A stretch of 64,000 bases of DNA from assembly GCA_023416275.1 (NCBI GenBank), contig JAEZIB010000192.1:1-64000 (forward strand), read 5' to 3'. The notes under the pieces are model-generated. The model was not told the origin of the DNA and made no database searches. It worked only from the letters and a program-made list of their open reading frames with translations. Position 1 is the stretch's first letter. Each line of letters starts with the position of its first letter. Position numbers and translations under genes: made by a program. This document shows positions 53,359 through 61,569 of the stretch, one piece after another. This DNA is from Bacillota bacterium. GTDB lineage: Bacteria > Bacillota > Clostridia > Acetivibrionales > DSM-1351.

Positions 53359-53844
53359 TTGGGAACCATACATAAGTTTGGAGATAACATTGATACAGAT
53401 TTGATTATACCTGGGAGGTATTGCCATACAATTAATGAAGCTGAGCTTATGAAAAATTGTATGCATGATATTTGTGATAAGTTCTATGAGAAAGTAGCTT
53501 TTGGAGATGTAATTGTAGGAGGTTGGAACTTTGGGTGCGGTTCCTCTCGTGAAGTAGCACCAATATCTATTAAAGCCTGTGGGATTAAGTATATTATAGC
53601 CAAATCATTTGCAAGACTATTTTATAGAAATTCCATAAATATCGGGCTTAAGCTAATCGAATGTAGGAAGTTTTGTGATAATTGTGAAGACGGCGATATG
53701 GTAGAGATATTCGAGGAAGACCAAAAAATAGTAAAGACAGTAACAGGAACAGAGTACTATTATACCTGCGAGAAGTCAAAGGTAGTCTATGACTTGGTAC
53801 AAGCAGGAGGTCTTATGAATTATCTGAAAAATTCAAAAATCTGA
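53359..53844 (+). CDS. Aconitase-family dehydratase, small subunit (LeuD/HacB-like)
   Basis: 161 residues of the swivelling domain. HKFGDNIDTDLIIPGRY opens the protein, VGGWNFGCGSSREVAPISIKACGI is the core motif, and SFARLFYRNSINIGLKLIEC follows, all standard for LeuD/HacB. The residues after PGRY (CHTINEAEL), which line the substrate pocket, differ from the typical IPM form, so a substrate other than isopropylmalate is plausible. Start probably the TTG at 53359, 8 bases after AGAGG, rather than the GTG at 53350 that overlaps it. Confidence 0.9.
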   Translation: MGTIHKFGDNIDTDLIIPGRYCHTINEAELMKNCMHDICDKFYEKVAFGDVIVGGWNFGCGSSREVAPISIKACGIKYIIAKSFARLFYRNSINIGLKLIECRKFCDNCEDGDMVEIFEEDQKIVKTVTGTEYYYTCEKSKVVYDLVQAGGLMNYLKNSKI

Positions 53845-53875
53845 AAAATTCAAAATAAGTGTTTAGGAGTCCTAC

Positions 53876-54868
53876 ATGGATGATAAAGTGTATTTAGACT
53901 ATATAGATTATTATTTGCCCCAAAACACTGTTACTGTTGATGATATCTTTAATGATCTTAAGCAGGTTAGCAGGGCCGTATACGATGGAATTGACAAAGA
54001 TGAATTTAAAAAATTGACTAAGCTGAATCATATCAACATATTTGGAGGAGAGGATATTGTCTCCATAATTGGTGAAATGATTGAGAAGATGCTGCGAATA
54101 ACAGGAATTGATGTATCAGCAATAAGCTATCTTGTTTGTACTCCGGATCCGGTAATGCATTATGGTACGATGTCAGTCATTCATTACATGCATAAAAAAT
54201 TCAATATGAAAAATGCTCACATACTTCCAATACAACAGTCCTGTACTACCTCTCTATTTGCCATGGGATTAGCAGAAAAATTACTGAATAATAATGAATA
54301 CATGCTGGTGCTGTGTGCTAATGACTGGAGCGGCTTAAATAACGATAAGGAGTTGTCGCATAGATTCTTGAATTTTACTGTAATGGGAGATGCAATTGGA
54401 ATGCTGCTGATAGGGAAAAAGCGGCATGAAGGAGCATTGAGAATATGCGATTGGAGTTATAGTAACTATGGCTTATCAAGTTATGATATCGGAAATAGCG
54501 GTGACTATAATAAAGCTCCGGTGCTGAACAGATTAAGCATGATAAAAGAAGGAGCAAACTTTATTAGAAGGTCTCTAGAGCGTATTCATGTAAATATTCA
54601 TGATTTAGAGAAATTTATAGTTTCTAATGTAAGATATGATGTTTTTTACAATTCATACAGTAAGCTTTTAGGTGTAACTCCAGACATATTCTTTCTTAAT
54701 AATGTCGGAAATGGAGGTCACGCTAATGATATTGACTTGATTCGAAATCTGAAGGACTATATATTGCAAAACAAAAGTAGTACAACTCACAAAATATGCT
54801 TATACACGTTAGACATCGAAGAAAGTATGGATATGAATTATCATTTGGTGGTTTTACAAAGAGAGTGA
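53876..54868 (+). CDS. KASIII (FabH)-like acyltransferase with altered active site
   Basis: 330 residues of thiolase fold. The acyl-accepting Cys123 is in IQQSCTTSLFAMGLAE, and the Asn-containing stretch is NVGNGGHANDI. In the position of the catalytic histidine (VPHQAN in FabH) it reads VSNVRY, so the His of the Cys-His-Asn triad appears lost. It thus probably transfers an acyl group or makes an ester/amide rather than decarboxylative condensation, as some cluster-associated KASIII homologues do. It lies 31 bp after the aconitase small subunit and near the carrier protein gene at 57023. GGAG precedes the ATG. Confidence 0.82.
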   Translation: MDDKVYLDYIDYYLPQNTVTVDDIFNDLKQVSRAVYDGIDKDEFKKLTKLNHINIFGGEDIVSIIGEMIEKMLRITGIDVSAISYLVCTPDPVMHYGTMSVIHYMHKKFNMKNAHILPIQQSCTTSLFAMGLAEKLLNNNEYMLVLCANDWSGLNNDKELSHRFLNFTVMGDAIGMLLIGKKRHEGALRICDWSYSNYGLSSYDIGNSGDYNKAPVLNRLSMIKEGANFIRRSLERIHVNIHDLEKFIVSNVRYDVFYNSYSKLLGVTPDIFFLNNVGNGGHANDIDLIRNLKDYILQNKSSTTHKICLYTLDIEESMDMNYHLVVLQRE

Positions 54869-54901
54869 AATAAGACACAAAGTTTGGTAGTGAGGTACAA
54901 A

Positions 54902-55477
54902 ATGAGTGATTTAAATAAATCAGCAGCACATAATTGTGACACAAAGTCCAGCGTTATTATTGCAACGTTAGGTCCAGAGGGGACATGTAGTGAGTTTGCA
55001 GCCAATTATTATGCTACGGTAATTAATAAAAAGGCAAGTAATATTCTTTGTAATACGTTTGAAGAAGCAATTAAACAGCTTGTAGAAGGCTATGCTGATT
55101 TAGTTATTATTCCTTCAGCATATAGAAATCTAGCTAATTTGATTTTTGACTTGTATGACAAGATTGAAATTTCTGATGTGTTCAAATTGTGTACACCAAA
55201 TCTGGTTACGGCTATTTTAGACGAACCTGGAGGCTGCACCGAATTAAGGAAGATTGCTACTCATGCCTCTCCCTTTAGTTTGGCAAAAAACTTCTATCCA
55301 GAGGCAGAGCTAATATTGTCAGGCAGTAATAGCCTTTCAGCAAGGATGTTATATGAAAGAGAAGTAGATGCTTGTATAACTACAAATATATGTGCCCAGC
55401 AATATAAGTTTATGATTATCAAAGATTTTGGTGAGATTTCAATGGGATGGAATGTCTTTAAAAAAAAGAATTATTAG
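54902..55477 (+). CDS. Prephenate-dehydratase-fold protein, first copy
   Basis: 191 residues. ATLGPEGTCSEFAANYYAT matches the first motif of prephenate dehydratase (GPxGTxSxxAA), and TFEEAIKQLVEGYADLVIIPSA corresponds to the domain's effector/substrate lobe. The catalytic Thr-Arg-Phe motif is not present; the C-terminus reads EISMGWNVF. So it is either a repurposed dehydratase/decarboxylase or a binding protein. A paralogue with the same first motif lies at 58714. ATG 54902 (GAGGT upstream) is preferred to an earlier TTG/ATG. Confidence 0.72.
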   Translation: MSDLNKSAAHNCDTKSSVIIATLGPEGTCSEFAANYYATVINKKASNILCNTFEEAIKQLVEGYADLVIIPSAYRNLANLIFDLYDKIEISDVFKLCTPNLVTAILDEPGGCTELRKIATHASPFSLAKNFYPEAELILSGSNSLSARMLYEREVDACITTNICAQQYKFMIIKDFGEISMGWNVFKKKNY

Positions 55478-55489
55478 GCAGGATGAATC

Positions 55490-55561
55490 ATGGCAAATAG
55501 TATTAATCGTCTGAATTCAGATTACTATCAGTCACCAAAGAGGTTCATTCTATGTTTTTAA
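55490..55561 (+). CDS. Possible 23-codon open frame within the cluster
   Basis: ATG with AGG 7 bases upstream, encoding MANSINRLNSDYYQSPKRFI and three more residues ending Cys-Phe. It fills the longest internal gap of the cluster (55478-55611). A peptide substrate for the subtilase or radical SAM enzymes is conceivable, but nothing other than position supports it. Confidence 0.2.
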   Translation: MANSINRLNSDYYQSPKRFILCF

Positions 55562-55611
55562 TAAAGATATAAGAAAATTGCATAATCAAATAGTTTTTGA
55601 AAGGAGCAACA

Positions 55612-57039
55612 ATGAAATACTTAACGGAGGATGTCAGCAAAAGAGCTAATCTTACTTGGTTTTATCCCAGAATATGTGCATATCAGGATAAAATAGAAAG
55701 TGATAAAGAATATTTTGAATTTTTAGATTCTGAACTTGATAATAGAGAGGTATTACTATATCTGCACATTCCTTTTTGTGAATCGTTCTGCGCATATTGT
55801 GCTTGCTTTAAAGAATTATTACATAATTATTCATATGAAGATAAAAAAGAATTTGTAAATATGATGATCAAGGAGATTGAACTGTATGCAACAAAGCCTT
55901 ACTTCAAAGGGAAAAAGCTAAATCATATTCAATTTGGAGGAGGAACACCTTCATGTTTGGATAATGAGTTTTTAGAAATGATTTTTGAAGCTATTTATAA
56001 GAATTTTGTGTTGGACGCTCAATGTGTAATTTCCTTTGAAGGAAATGTTATGACTTTAAAGGATATTAGTAAGTTAAAGGCCTTAAAAAGTGTTGGTGTA
56101 AATCGCCTTAGCTTTGGGTTACAGACTTTTGATGAAGAGATTCGTAAGAGCCTGGGTATTCAGGCAAAGGTGAGTGAAATATATGAAGCTACTGATAATA
56201 TCAAAAAGGTTGGCTTTGATTCCTTCGCAGTTGACCTAATGTATAATCTTCCAAATGAAAGTATTCAAATTCTCGATAATGATTTGAATAAGATTATAAA
56301 AGAAATTGAACCAAACTACATACAAACCTATAGATTTAATCAGTTCTATAATACAGTTTTACAGAAAAAAATTGAAAGAGGCTATTTTCAGGACCCACCC
56401 TCCAATGAGAAGGAATTACAGATGTTTGAATATATTATGGATAAGCTTTACCAGAATAAATATGATAAGCATGTGCTTATCAATCTTTTTAGTAAGGACA
56501 AGAGCCCCATTTCAACGGGTTTGGAATATACTATGGGGAACAATAAGAAAAAATCAAGTGTTGTATTGGGTATTGGACCGGGTGCCTCAAGCTTCTTAGC
56601 AAGTAGGAATTATCGTTCTGTTTGCTCAATAAAGAGTTATATTAATAGAATAAAAAATAATCAATATCCAATTGAAGCAGGAAATATTTCGAGTTCTTCA
56701 GTAATGACTAGCAGATTAATGGTATATTTCCCTAACTTTACTTATGTTTACAAATCAGAAATGGAAGATTATCAGCAATTTGAAGATAGGATAAATTTTT
56801 TGATTGAAAATGATTACGTATATGAAAGCCAGAACAGAATAATTTTAACTAAAAAAGGTAAGTTGTGGGCGGGAGATATTGGGAACATGTTTTATGCTGA
56901 GGAAGAGATTAAAAAATTTCAAAAATCTATGTACTATTCAATAAAAAACAATTCAAATTCGTTTAATCAGGATAATATGAATATGAGTAAAGAAAGTAAA
57001 ATACTAGGAGGGAAAAGTATCAATGGAGAAGGGAAATAA
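55612..57039 (+). CDS. HemN-like radical SAM enzyme
   Basis: 475 residues. The cluster motif is Cys56-Cys60-Cys63 in LHIPFCESFCAYCACF, with a fourth Cys65 as in HemN-type CxxxCxxCxC. HIQFGGGTPS, VNRLSFGLQTFDEEIRKSLG and FAVDLMYNLPNES continue the HemN/HemW/class C methyltransferase pattern, and the C-terminal HemN_C-like region is present. Cytosolic. Members include coproporphyrinogen oxidases, haem chaperones and class C methyltransferases or cyclopropane-forming enzymes of natural products; in this operon a tailoring role is likely. Start at 55612 behind AAAGGAGC. The unusual Asn/Ser-rich tail overlaps the carrier protein gene by 17 bp. Confidence 0.88.
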   Translation: MKYLTEDVSKRANLTWFYPRICAYQDKIESDKEYFEFLDSELDNREVLLYLHIPFCESFCAYCACFKELLHNYSYEDKKEFVNMMIKEIELYATKPYFKGKKLNHIQFGGGTPSCLDNEFLEMIFEAIYKNFVLDAQCVISFEGNVMTLKDISKLKALKSVGVNRLSFGLQTFDEEIRKSLGIQAKVSEIYEATDNIKKVGFDSFAVDLMYNLPNESIQILDNDLNKIIKEIEPNYIQTYRFNQFYNTVLQKKIERGYFQDPPSNEKELQMFEYIMDKLYQNKYDKHVLINLFSKDKSPISTGLEYTMGNNKKKSSVVLGIGPGASSFLASRNYRSVCSIKSYINRIKNNQYPIEAGNISSSSVMTSRLMVYFPNFTYVYKSEMEDYQQFEDRINFLIENDYVYESQNRIILTKKGKLWAGDIGNMFYAEEEIKKFQKSMYYSIKNNSNSFNQDNMNMSKESKILGGKSINGEGK

Positions 57040-57286
57040 GGAAGAAATATTAGATAATTTGAAGAGCATAATTAATGAAACCTTCAAAATAAATAGAGAT
57101 GCTGTGGATTTTGATACTCTTCTATTTAATGGAGGTCTAAATTTAAGTTCAATTCAATTACTAGAGTTAACTGTATCAATTGAAACTTTCTATGATGCAG
57201 AATTCGATGGAGATATGCTTACCGAAGAAAACTTTAAAGATATTAGTGCCTTAATTAATGTTATTGCTGAGAATTTTACTAAATAG
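57023..57286 (+). CDS. Acyl/peptidyl carrier protein
   Basis: An 87-residue, acidic four-helix carrier. NGGLNLSSIQLLELTVSIE carries the phosphopantetheine-attachment serine (LSS in place of the commoner DSL). As the only carrier in the window it probably holds the residue activated by the adenylation enzyme at 61566, for work by the radical SAM, PP-loop and KASIII-like enzymes. It overlaps the HemN-like gene; AGGAGG precedes the ATG. Confidence 0.88.
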   Translation: MEKGNKEEILDNLKSIINETFKINRDAVDFDTLLFNGGLNLSSIQLLELTVSIETFYDAEFDGDMLTEENFKDISALINVIAENFTK

Positions 57287-57305
57287 ACATTTAGGATGTG
57301 ATTAA

Positions 57306-58727
57306 ATGGTTAAAAGTGTGTTACTGGTATATCCACCCATTGATATTGAGTATTACATGAAGGGTGCGAATGATAGTCCTCCATTAGGTCTGGTTGTATT
57401 ACAGAATTACATCAGGAGACATTTGAAATTAGATGTAAACATTGAAATTATTGATGGTGAGTATTATACCATGGACGAGATCTTAAATGTGATTAATTCC
57501 GGAAACTATGAAATGATAGGTATTCAGACTATGATGGCATCTTATAGAAACTCTCTGAAACTATTAGAATATTCCAAACACAAAGGAATGATTACCTTTA
57601 TGGGTGGACACCATGCTACCCAGCTGTGTGATGCTATATTAATCAACAGACACAGCTTTGTTGATTACATAATCACAGGAGATGGAGAAGAGGCATTTGC
57701 AGGGATTATTAGGAAGGACATAAAAGAAAGTATACCAAACCTTGCTTATTATGAAAATGGACAACCTAATCATACCAATCAGAAGAATGTTCCGTTAGAA
57801 TATGGCGTTATTGATTATATTGATGATAAGGTTTTTAAACAATATGAACGGGATATAGGAAGAGATTTAGAAAGAACGGAACGACTTATTAGTTTTCGTT
57901 CCTATAGCCATAAAGGATGCAGTAACAGGACTAACTCGCAATATTGCTTCTTCTGTGGTAGAGCTGACAAGGGGGTACGTTTTAAAAAGCCAGAAGATTA
58001 TGTCAGAGAAATTCATTATTTAAGTAATCTGCCTAATGTAAAATACATATTTGAGATTGGCGATGATTTTTTGCAAAATCAGGAGTGGCTAAATGAAGTG
58101 GTAAGGCTGTTTAAGATATATAAGATACCTAGCAGTGTACACTTAAAGATTTTTGCCAGAGCTAATAGAATCACTGAAGAAATCATACCAATCCTTAAGG
58201 AGCTAAATGTTGATGAGGTTGCAATTGGTTTTGAATCAGGAAGTAAAAAAATACTAAATAACATTAATAAGAAAGTAAACCCTGAGGATAACATTAACGC
58301 TGCAAGATTGCTTTTCTCAAACAGAATTGATACTATTGCTAGTTTTGTACTTGGTCTTCCAGGCGAAAATGATAAAACCTTAAATGAAACTTATCAGCAG
58401 GCATTAGAAATTAAAAATTTGGCATTAAAGTATCTTGGTAAAAATCCACAAGAAATTATTGCAAACATAATTGAGATTAATCCAGGAGCACCAGCATTTA
58501 AAAAGCTAGCGAAGTATATGCCGGAAAAATATATAAATATTGATAATTTAGATGTATATGAAACGCAGAATGATTATTTTAAAATGGAATTTTCATTGAA
58601 CGATTCAGAAGTTGCTGAGTTCAGAAAAAAACTGGTAAGGTGGGGAAATAAAATTAATAAGTTAGGTAATTATACATATCCGGCAGGATATAAGAGTGAA
58701 GAGGTAATGGAATATGGAGTATTGTAG
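57306..58727 (+). CDS. B12-binding-domain radical SAM enzyme with CX8CX2C motif
   Basis: 473 residues. The N-terminal Rossmann domain of the cobalamin-binding type (SVLLVYPPID, SPPLGLVVLQNYIR, MIGIQTMMAS, FMGGHHATQL) is followed by a radical SAM barrel. The expected CxxxCxxC is replaced by Cys205, Cys214 and Cys217 in KGCSNRTNSQYCFFCGRAD, a CX8CX2C spacing. Later barrel motifs are regular (FEIGDDFLQ, VAIGFESGSKKIL, SFVLGLPGE). Class B enzymes methylate unactivated carbons or rearrange rings. It lies 20 bp after the carrier gene and overlaps the next gene by 14 bp. Confidence 0.87.
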   Translation: MVKSVLLVYPPIDIEYYMKGANDSPPLGLVVLQNYIRRHLKLDVNIEIIDGEYYTMDEILNVINSGNYEMIGIQTMMASYRNSLKLLEYSKHKGMITFMGGHHATQLCDAILINRHSFVDYIITGDGEEAFAGIIRKDIKESIPNLAYYENGQPNHTNQKNVPLEYGVIDYIDDKVFKQYERDIGRDLERTERLISFRSYSHKGCSNRTNSQYCFFCGRADKGVRFKKPEDYVREIHYLSNLPNVKYIFEIGDDFLQNQEWLNEVVRLFKIYKIPSSVHLKIFARANRITEEIIPILKELNVDEVAIGFESGSKKILNNINKKVNPEDNINAARLLFSNRIDTIASFVLGLPGENDKTLNETYQQALEIKNLALKYLGKNPQEIIANIIEINPGAPAFKKLAKYMPEKYINIDNLDVYETQNDYFKMEFSLNDSEVAEFRKKLVRWGNKINKLGNYTYPAGYKSEEVMEYGVL

Positions 58728-59358
58728 CAATATTTTATGTGACACGTACATTGAAAGTGAGATGGTTCCCCAATTAATAAAAAGCGATAAAGTAGCCAGG
58801 GTTAAATTATTTGCATTGGGACCTGAGGGAACTAATATATCGCAAGCTGCTAAATTGTGGGCAGAACATTTGAGAATACTGGATAAAACTGAAATGATTT
58901 TGTGTGCTACACCTGAAGACGAGGTGGAAGAAGCTATGAAAGTAGATAAAAAAGGTGTAGTTCCGATATTCGCTTTATGTGCAGTGTATAATGATTTATG
59001 TAAACTGTTTTTTAAATATGGCAGTAATTATACATTTTTACATCATTTCTATATGAGGCTGGATAAAATGCAGCTAGCTTCAAAAAAATATATCAATGAA
59101 ACGATGCCAAATAATGCAACAATTGCATCACATTACTCACCATCGGTATTGCTTGAAAATACGGAATATAATATCTGTATGGCCGACTCCAATGCAGCAG
59201 CAGCCAGAAAGTGCTTTTATGGTGAAACTGATGCCTGTATTACTACGGAAACTGCTAGAAAAATATATGGACTAAATACCTTAAAGGAGTTTGGCGCTCC
59301 AAGCATGTTATTTACTTTTGGAACGACGGAGCATGGAATTAGACAATTACAGCTTTAA
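58714..59358 (+). CDS. Prephenate-dehydratase-fold protein, second copy
   Basis: 214 residues, related to the protein at 54902. LFALGPEGTNISQAAKLWAEH is the family's first motif, CATPEDEVEEAMKVDKKGVVPIFALCA parallels the second, and ADSNAAAARKCFYGETDACITTETARK matches the same place in the other copy. The canonical Thr-Arg-Phe motif is again missing (PSMLFTFGTT). Two such proteins in one operon suggest a heteromeric or sequential role. No aminotransferase or chorismate mutase domain is attached. Confidence 0.72.
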   Translation: MEYCSNILCDTYIESEMVPQLIKSDKVARVKLFALGPEGTNISQAAKLWAEHLRILDKTEMILCATPEDEVEEAMKVDKKGVVPIFALCAVYNDLCKLFFKYGSNYTFLHHFYMRLDKMQLASKKYINETMPNNATIASHYSPSVLLENTEYNICMADSNAAAARKCFYGETDACITTETARKIYGLNTLKEFGAPSMLFTFGTTEHGIRQLQL

Positions 59359-59391
59359 TTTAGCAACACTTTATTTTAGAAAAAGGAGAAG

Positions 59392-60213
59392 ATGATTGAT
59401 ATCATTTTGGAAAATATGATAAGTAAATATGAACCAACAATTGAAGATGTTACTGCTTTAAGTAATATAGATACGTTGCCTCCAGGGAGGTTGGATATTG
59501 CACGAAGAATGGCAATAATGTCCGGTATGTCAGAGGGTAAAAAAGTTCTTGTGGTTTCCAGTCATAGAGGGTATCAAGCTGCAATATATGCTAAAGAATT
59601 TGGTGCAAATGTATGTGGACTTGATATTGATAAGAGTATGATTGAGTATGCAACGAGAATTGCAGAAGAGAACAAAGTTCAAATTAATTATGTCGAAGGA
59701 GATGCACAGAAGCTTCCATTTCAAGACAACTCCTTTGATATAGTTACTGACGAAGGTGCAGTTGGTATACCCCAAAATCCTCAGCAGGTTTTAAATGAAA
59801 TGGTTAGAGTACTAAAGCCTGGTGGAGTAATGATCTTTAGAGAATCTATTTTTTCAGATGGACTAGATGAGGACGAGAAGTATGAAATTTGCCAGAGGTA
59901 CGGCAATAATATTCAGGACAGAGCAGGCTGGATCAAGATGATTGAATTAGCAGGTGTTGTTGTATCAGAATGCGAGATAGAACCCTGGTCCAGACCGGAA
60001 TTTTTTTGGGATGTCAGACATGACAGAACCGTAGAAACCTATGATAATATTTATACTACTATGGAGAAGCTATTTATTTCCAAAAAAATCATGAAACAAT
60101 ATGGAGCAGAGGGAATGAAAATGGCTTCCGAAAACGAAAAAGAGTTTTATAAGGCAGTTATTGATAAAAAGATAGGTTACGGTATTTTTTGTAGTAAAAA
60201 GGGAGTGGATTAA
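59392..60213 (+). CDS. SAM-dependent methyltransferase (class I)
   Basis: 273 residues with a Rossmann methyltransferase fold: motif I KVLVVSSHRGYQAAIYAKEF (here SSHRG replaces the usual ExGxG), acidic loop GLDIDKSMIEYA, GDAQKLPFQDNSFDIV, and VRVLKPGGVMIFRE. The atypical motif I deserves caution. Substrate unknown; a tailoring methylation is likely. The start at 59392 has AGGAG only 3 bases upstream; the in-frame TTG at 59407 or ATG at 59416 are alternatives. Its stop directly abuts the next gene. Confidence 0.86.
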   Translation: MIDIILENMISKYEPTIEDVTALSNIDTLPPGRLDIARRMAIMSGMSEGKKVLVVSSHRGYQAAIYAKEFGANVCGLDIDKSMIEYATRIAEENKVQINYVEGDAQKLPFQDNSFDIVTDEGAVGIPQNPQQVLNEMVRVLKPGGVMIFRESIFSDGLDEDEKYEICQRYGNNIQDRAGWIKMIELAGVVVSECEIEPWSRPEFFWDVRHDRTVETYDNIYTTMEKLFISKKIMKQYGAEGMKMASENEKEFYKAVIDKKIGYGIFCSKKGVD

Positions 60214-61569
60214 TTGGAGCTAATTGTATATTCCATGACTTTTTTTTCGAGAGGCGGATTGTCTATTTATCGTGATTTAAAATTGCTTAATAAGAGCACT
60301 TTTGAACAATTTGTACCAGAACATGAATGGATAGAAGCAACGAAATTAATACTTGAAGCTGCTGGTATGAGTATTGAAGCATTATCGGAAGTTGGACTAT
60401 CCTGTTCCTGCACTAAAGAGAGATTTGAAGAATATTTCGGTACTGCTATTGAAAAGAAAAAAATACGTGGAATTAAAGATATTGAGTATTTTGTTTATGA
60501 AAATACGAAGGAGATAATCATTCCTAAAGCATTGAAATTCGTTGAAAAAATATTTCTTCCAAAACAGTTATTTGTGTTAAGTGAAGAAACAATGCCTGAT
60601 TTGGAGTATTATCATTATACAGTTCCAAATGGAATAAGGGAGCTGGTAAAGTCGGAGTTTATCAGCAAAATAGGTAAACGTAAGAGGCAATGTCAAGTGG
60701 CTATGATTGATACTGGGCTATATCCCCATGAGCATTTTAAAAAGCATGGATATGATATAAAGGTTTTACCTGCCGTTTCATTTTTAGATCCAACTAAGGA
60801 TGAAAGAGGTCACGGTACTGGTATGGCTTCAGTCCTCTTGTCTATTGCTGACAATTCAAAATTAACCATGATAAAAGCTGCAAACTTGAATTATAGTTTT
60901 CCTGTTGCTGCACTACAGAAGGCATCGTCATTAAACATAGAAATTTTAAGCTGTAGTTGGGGAATTATAGGATACGAACCTCAGGCACACTTAGAAATTG
61001 TAAATCTTATAAATAAAGAAATTACTGTTGTTTTTTCTGCAGGCAACGGAGCAAGTGACAGATGTAAATCAATATTCCAAACAATTGCATGTCCTGACAT
61101 CTTAACGATAGGCGGGTGTATGGTTGAAAATGAAGAAATCGAGGTTTCAGACATTTCAAGCAGTTATTGGTCTGATATTTATGACAATAGACATGTGCCA
61201 GATTTGTGTGGAATTTGTGGTAAGTTACCGTATGCGCAGGTAATTTTAATGCCTATTCAGCCATCTGCGTTATTTGACTTTGAAAACGGAAAGAGGGACG
61301 GTACGCAACAGGATGATGGCTGGTTTGTTTCAAGCGGTACTTCTGCAGCGGCTGCGTACATATCAGGAATTATTGCTATTATGAAGGAACTTGAAATTAT
61401 AGAAACCTCTCAAATAATCTCATTATTAAAAGCGAGCTGTAAAAAGGTTAGATCAGGGAAAAGCTTTATGGGAGATTATGCAAGTGAAGAAAATAATAAT
61501 CTGGCTGTTGGGTATGGTTTCTTAGATTTTGAAGGTATCTACCATACGTTACAAGGAGAATATTTATGA
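60214..61569 (+). CDS. Subtilisin-like serine peptidase (S8), cytosolic, cluster-associated
   Basis: 451 residues without signal peptide. The S8 catalytic triad is visible: Asp in VAMIDTGLYPHEHF, His in DERGHGTGMASVLL, Ser in FVSSGTSAAAAYISGI, and the oxyanion Asn in VVFSAGNG. About 150 N-terminal residues (including LSEVGLSCSCTKERFEEYFG) precede the peptidase and resemble no propeptide I know. It may remove a leader, act as an acyl- or peptidyl-transferase, or hydrolyse a protecting peptide. TTG start 8 bases after GGGAG. It overlaps the adenylation gene by four bases (ATGA). Confidence 0.88.
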   Translation: MELIVYSMTFFSRGGLSIYRDLKLLNKSTFEQFVPEHEWIEATKLILEAAGMSIEALSEVGLSCSCTKERFEEYFGTAIEKKKIRGIKDIEYFVYENTKEIIIPKALKFVEKIFLPKQLFVLSEETMPDLEYYHYTVPNGIRELVKSEFISKIGKRKRQCQVAMIDTGLYPHEHFKKHGYDIKVLPAVSFLDPTKDERGHGTGMASVLLSIADNSKLTMIKAANLNYSFPVAALQKASSLNIEILSCSWGIIGYEPQAHLEIVNLINKEITVVFSAGNGASDRCKSIFQTIACPDILTIGGCMVENEEIEVSDISSSYWSDIYDNRHVPDLCGICGKLPYAQVILMPIQPSALFDFENGKRDGTQQDDGWFVSSGTSAAAAYISGIIAIMKELEIIETSQIISLLKASCKKVRSGKSFMGDYASEENNNLAVGYGFLDFEGIYHTLQGEYL

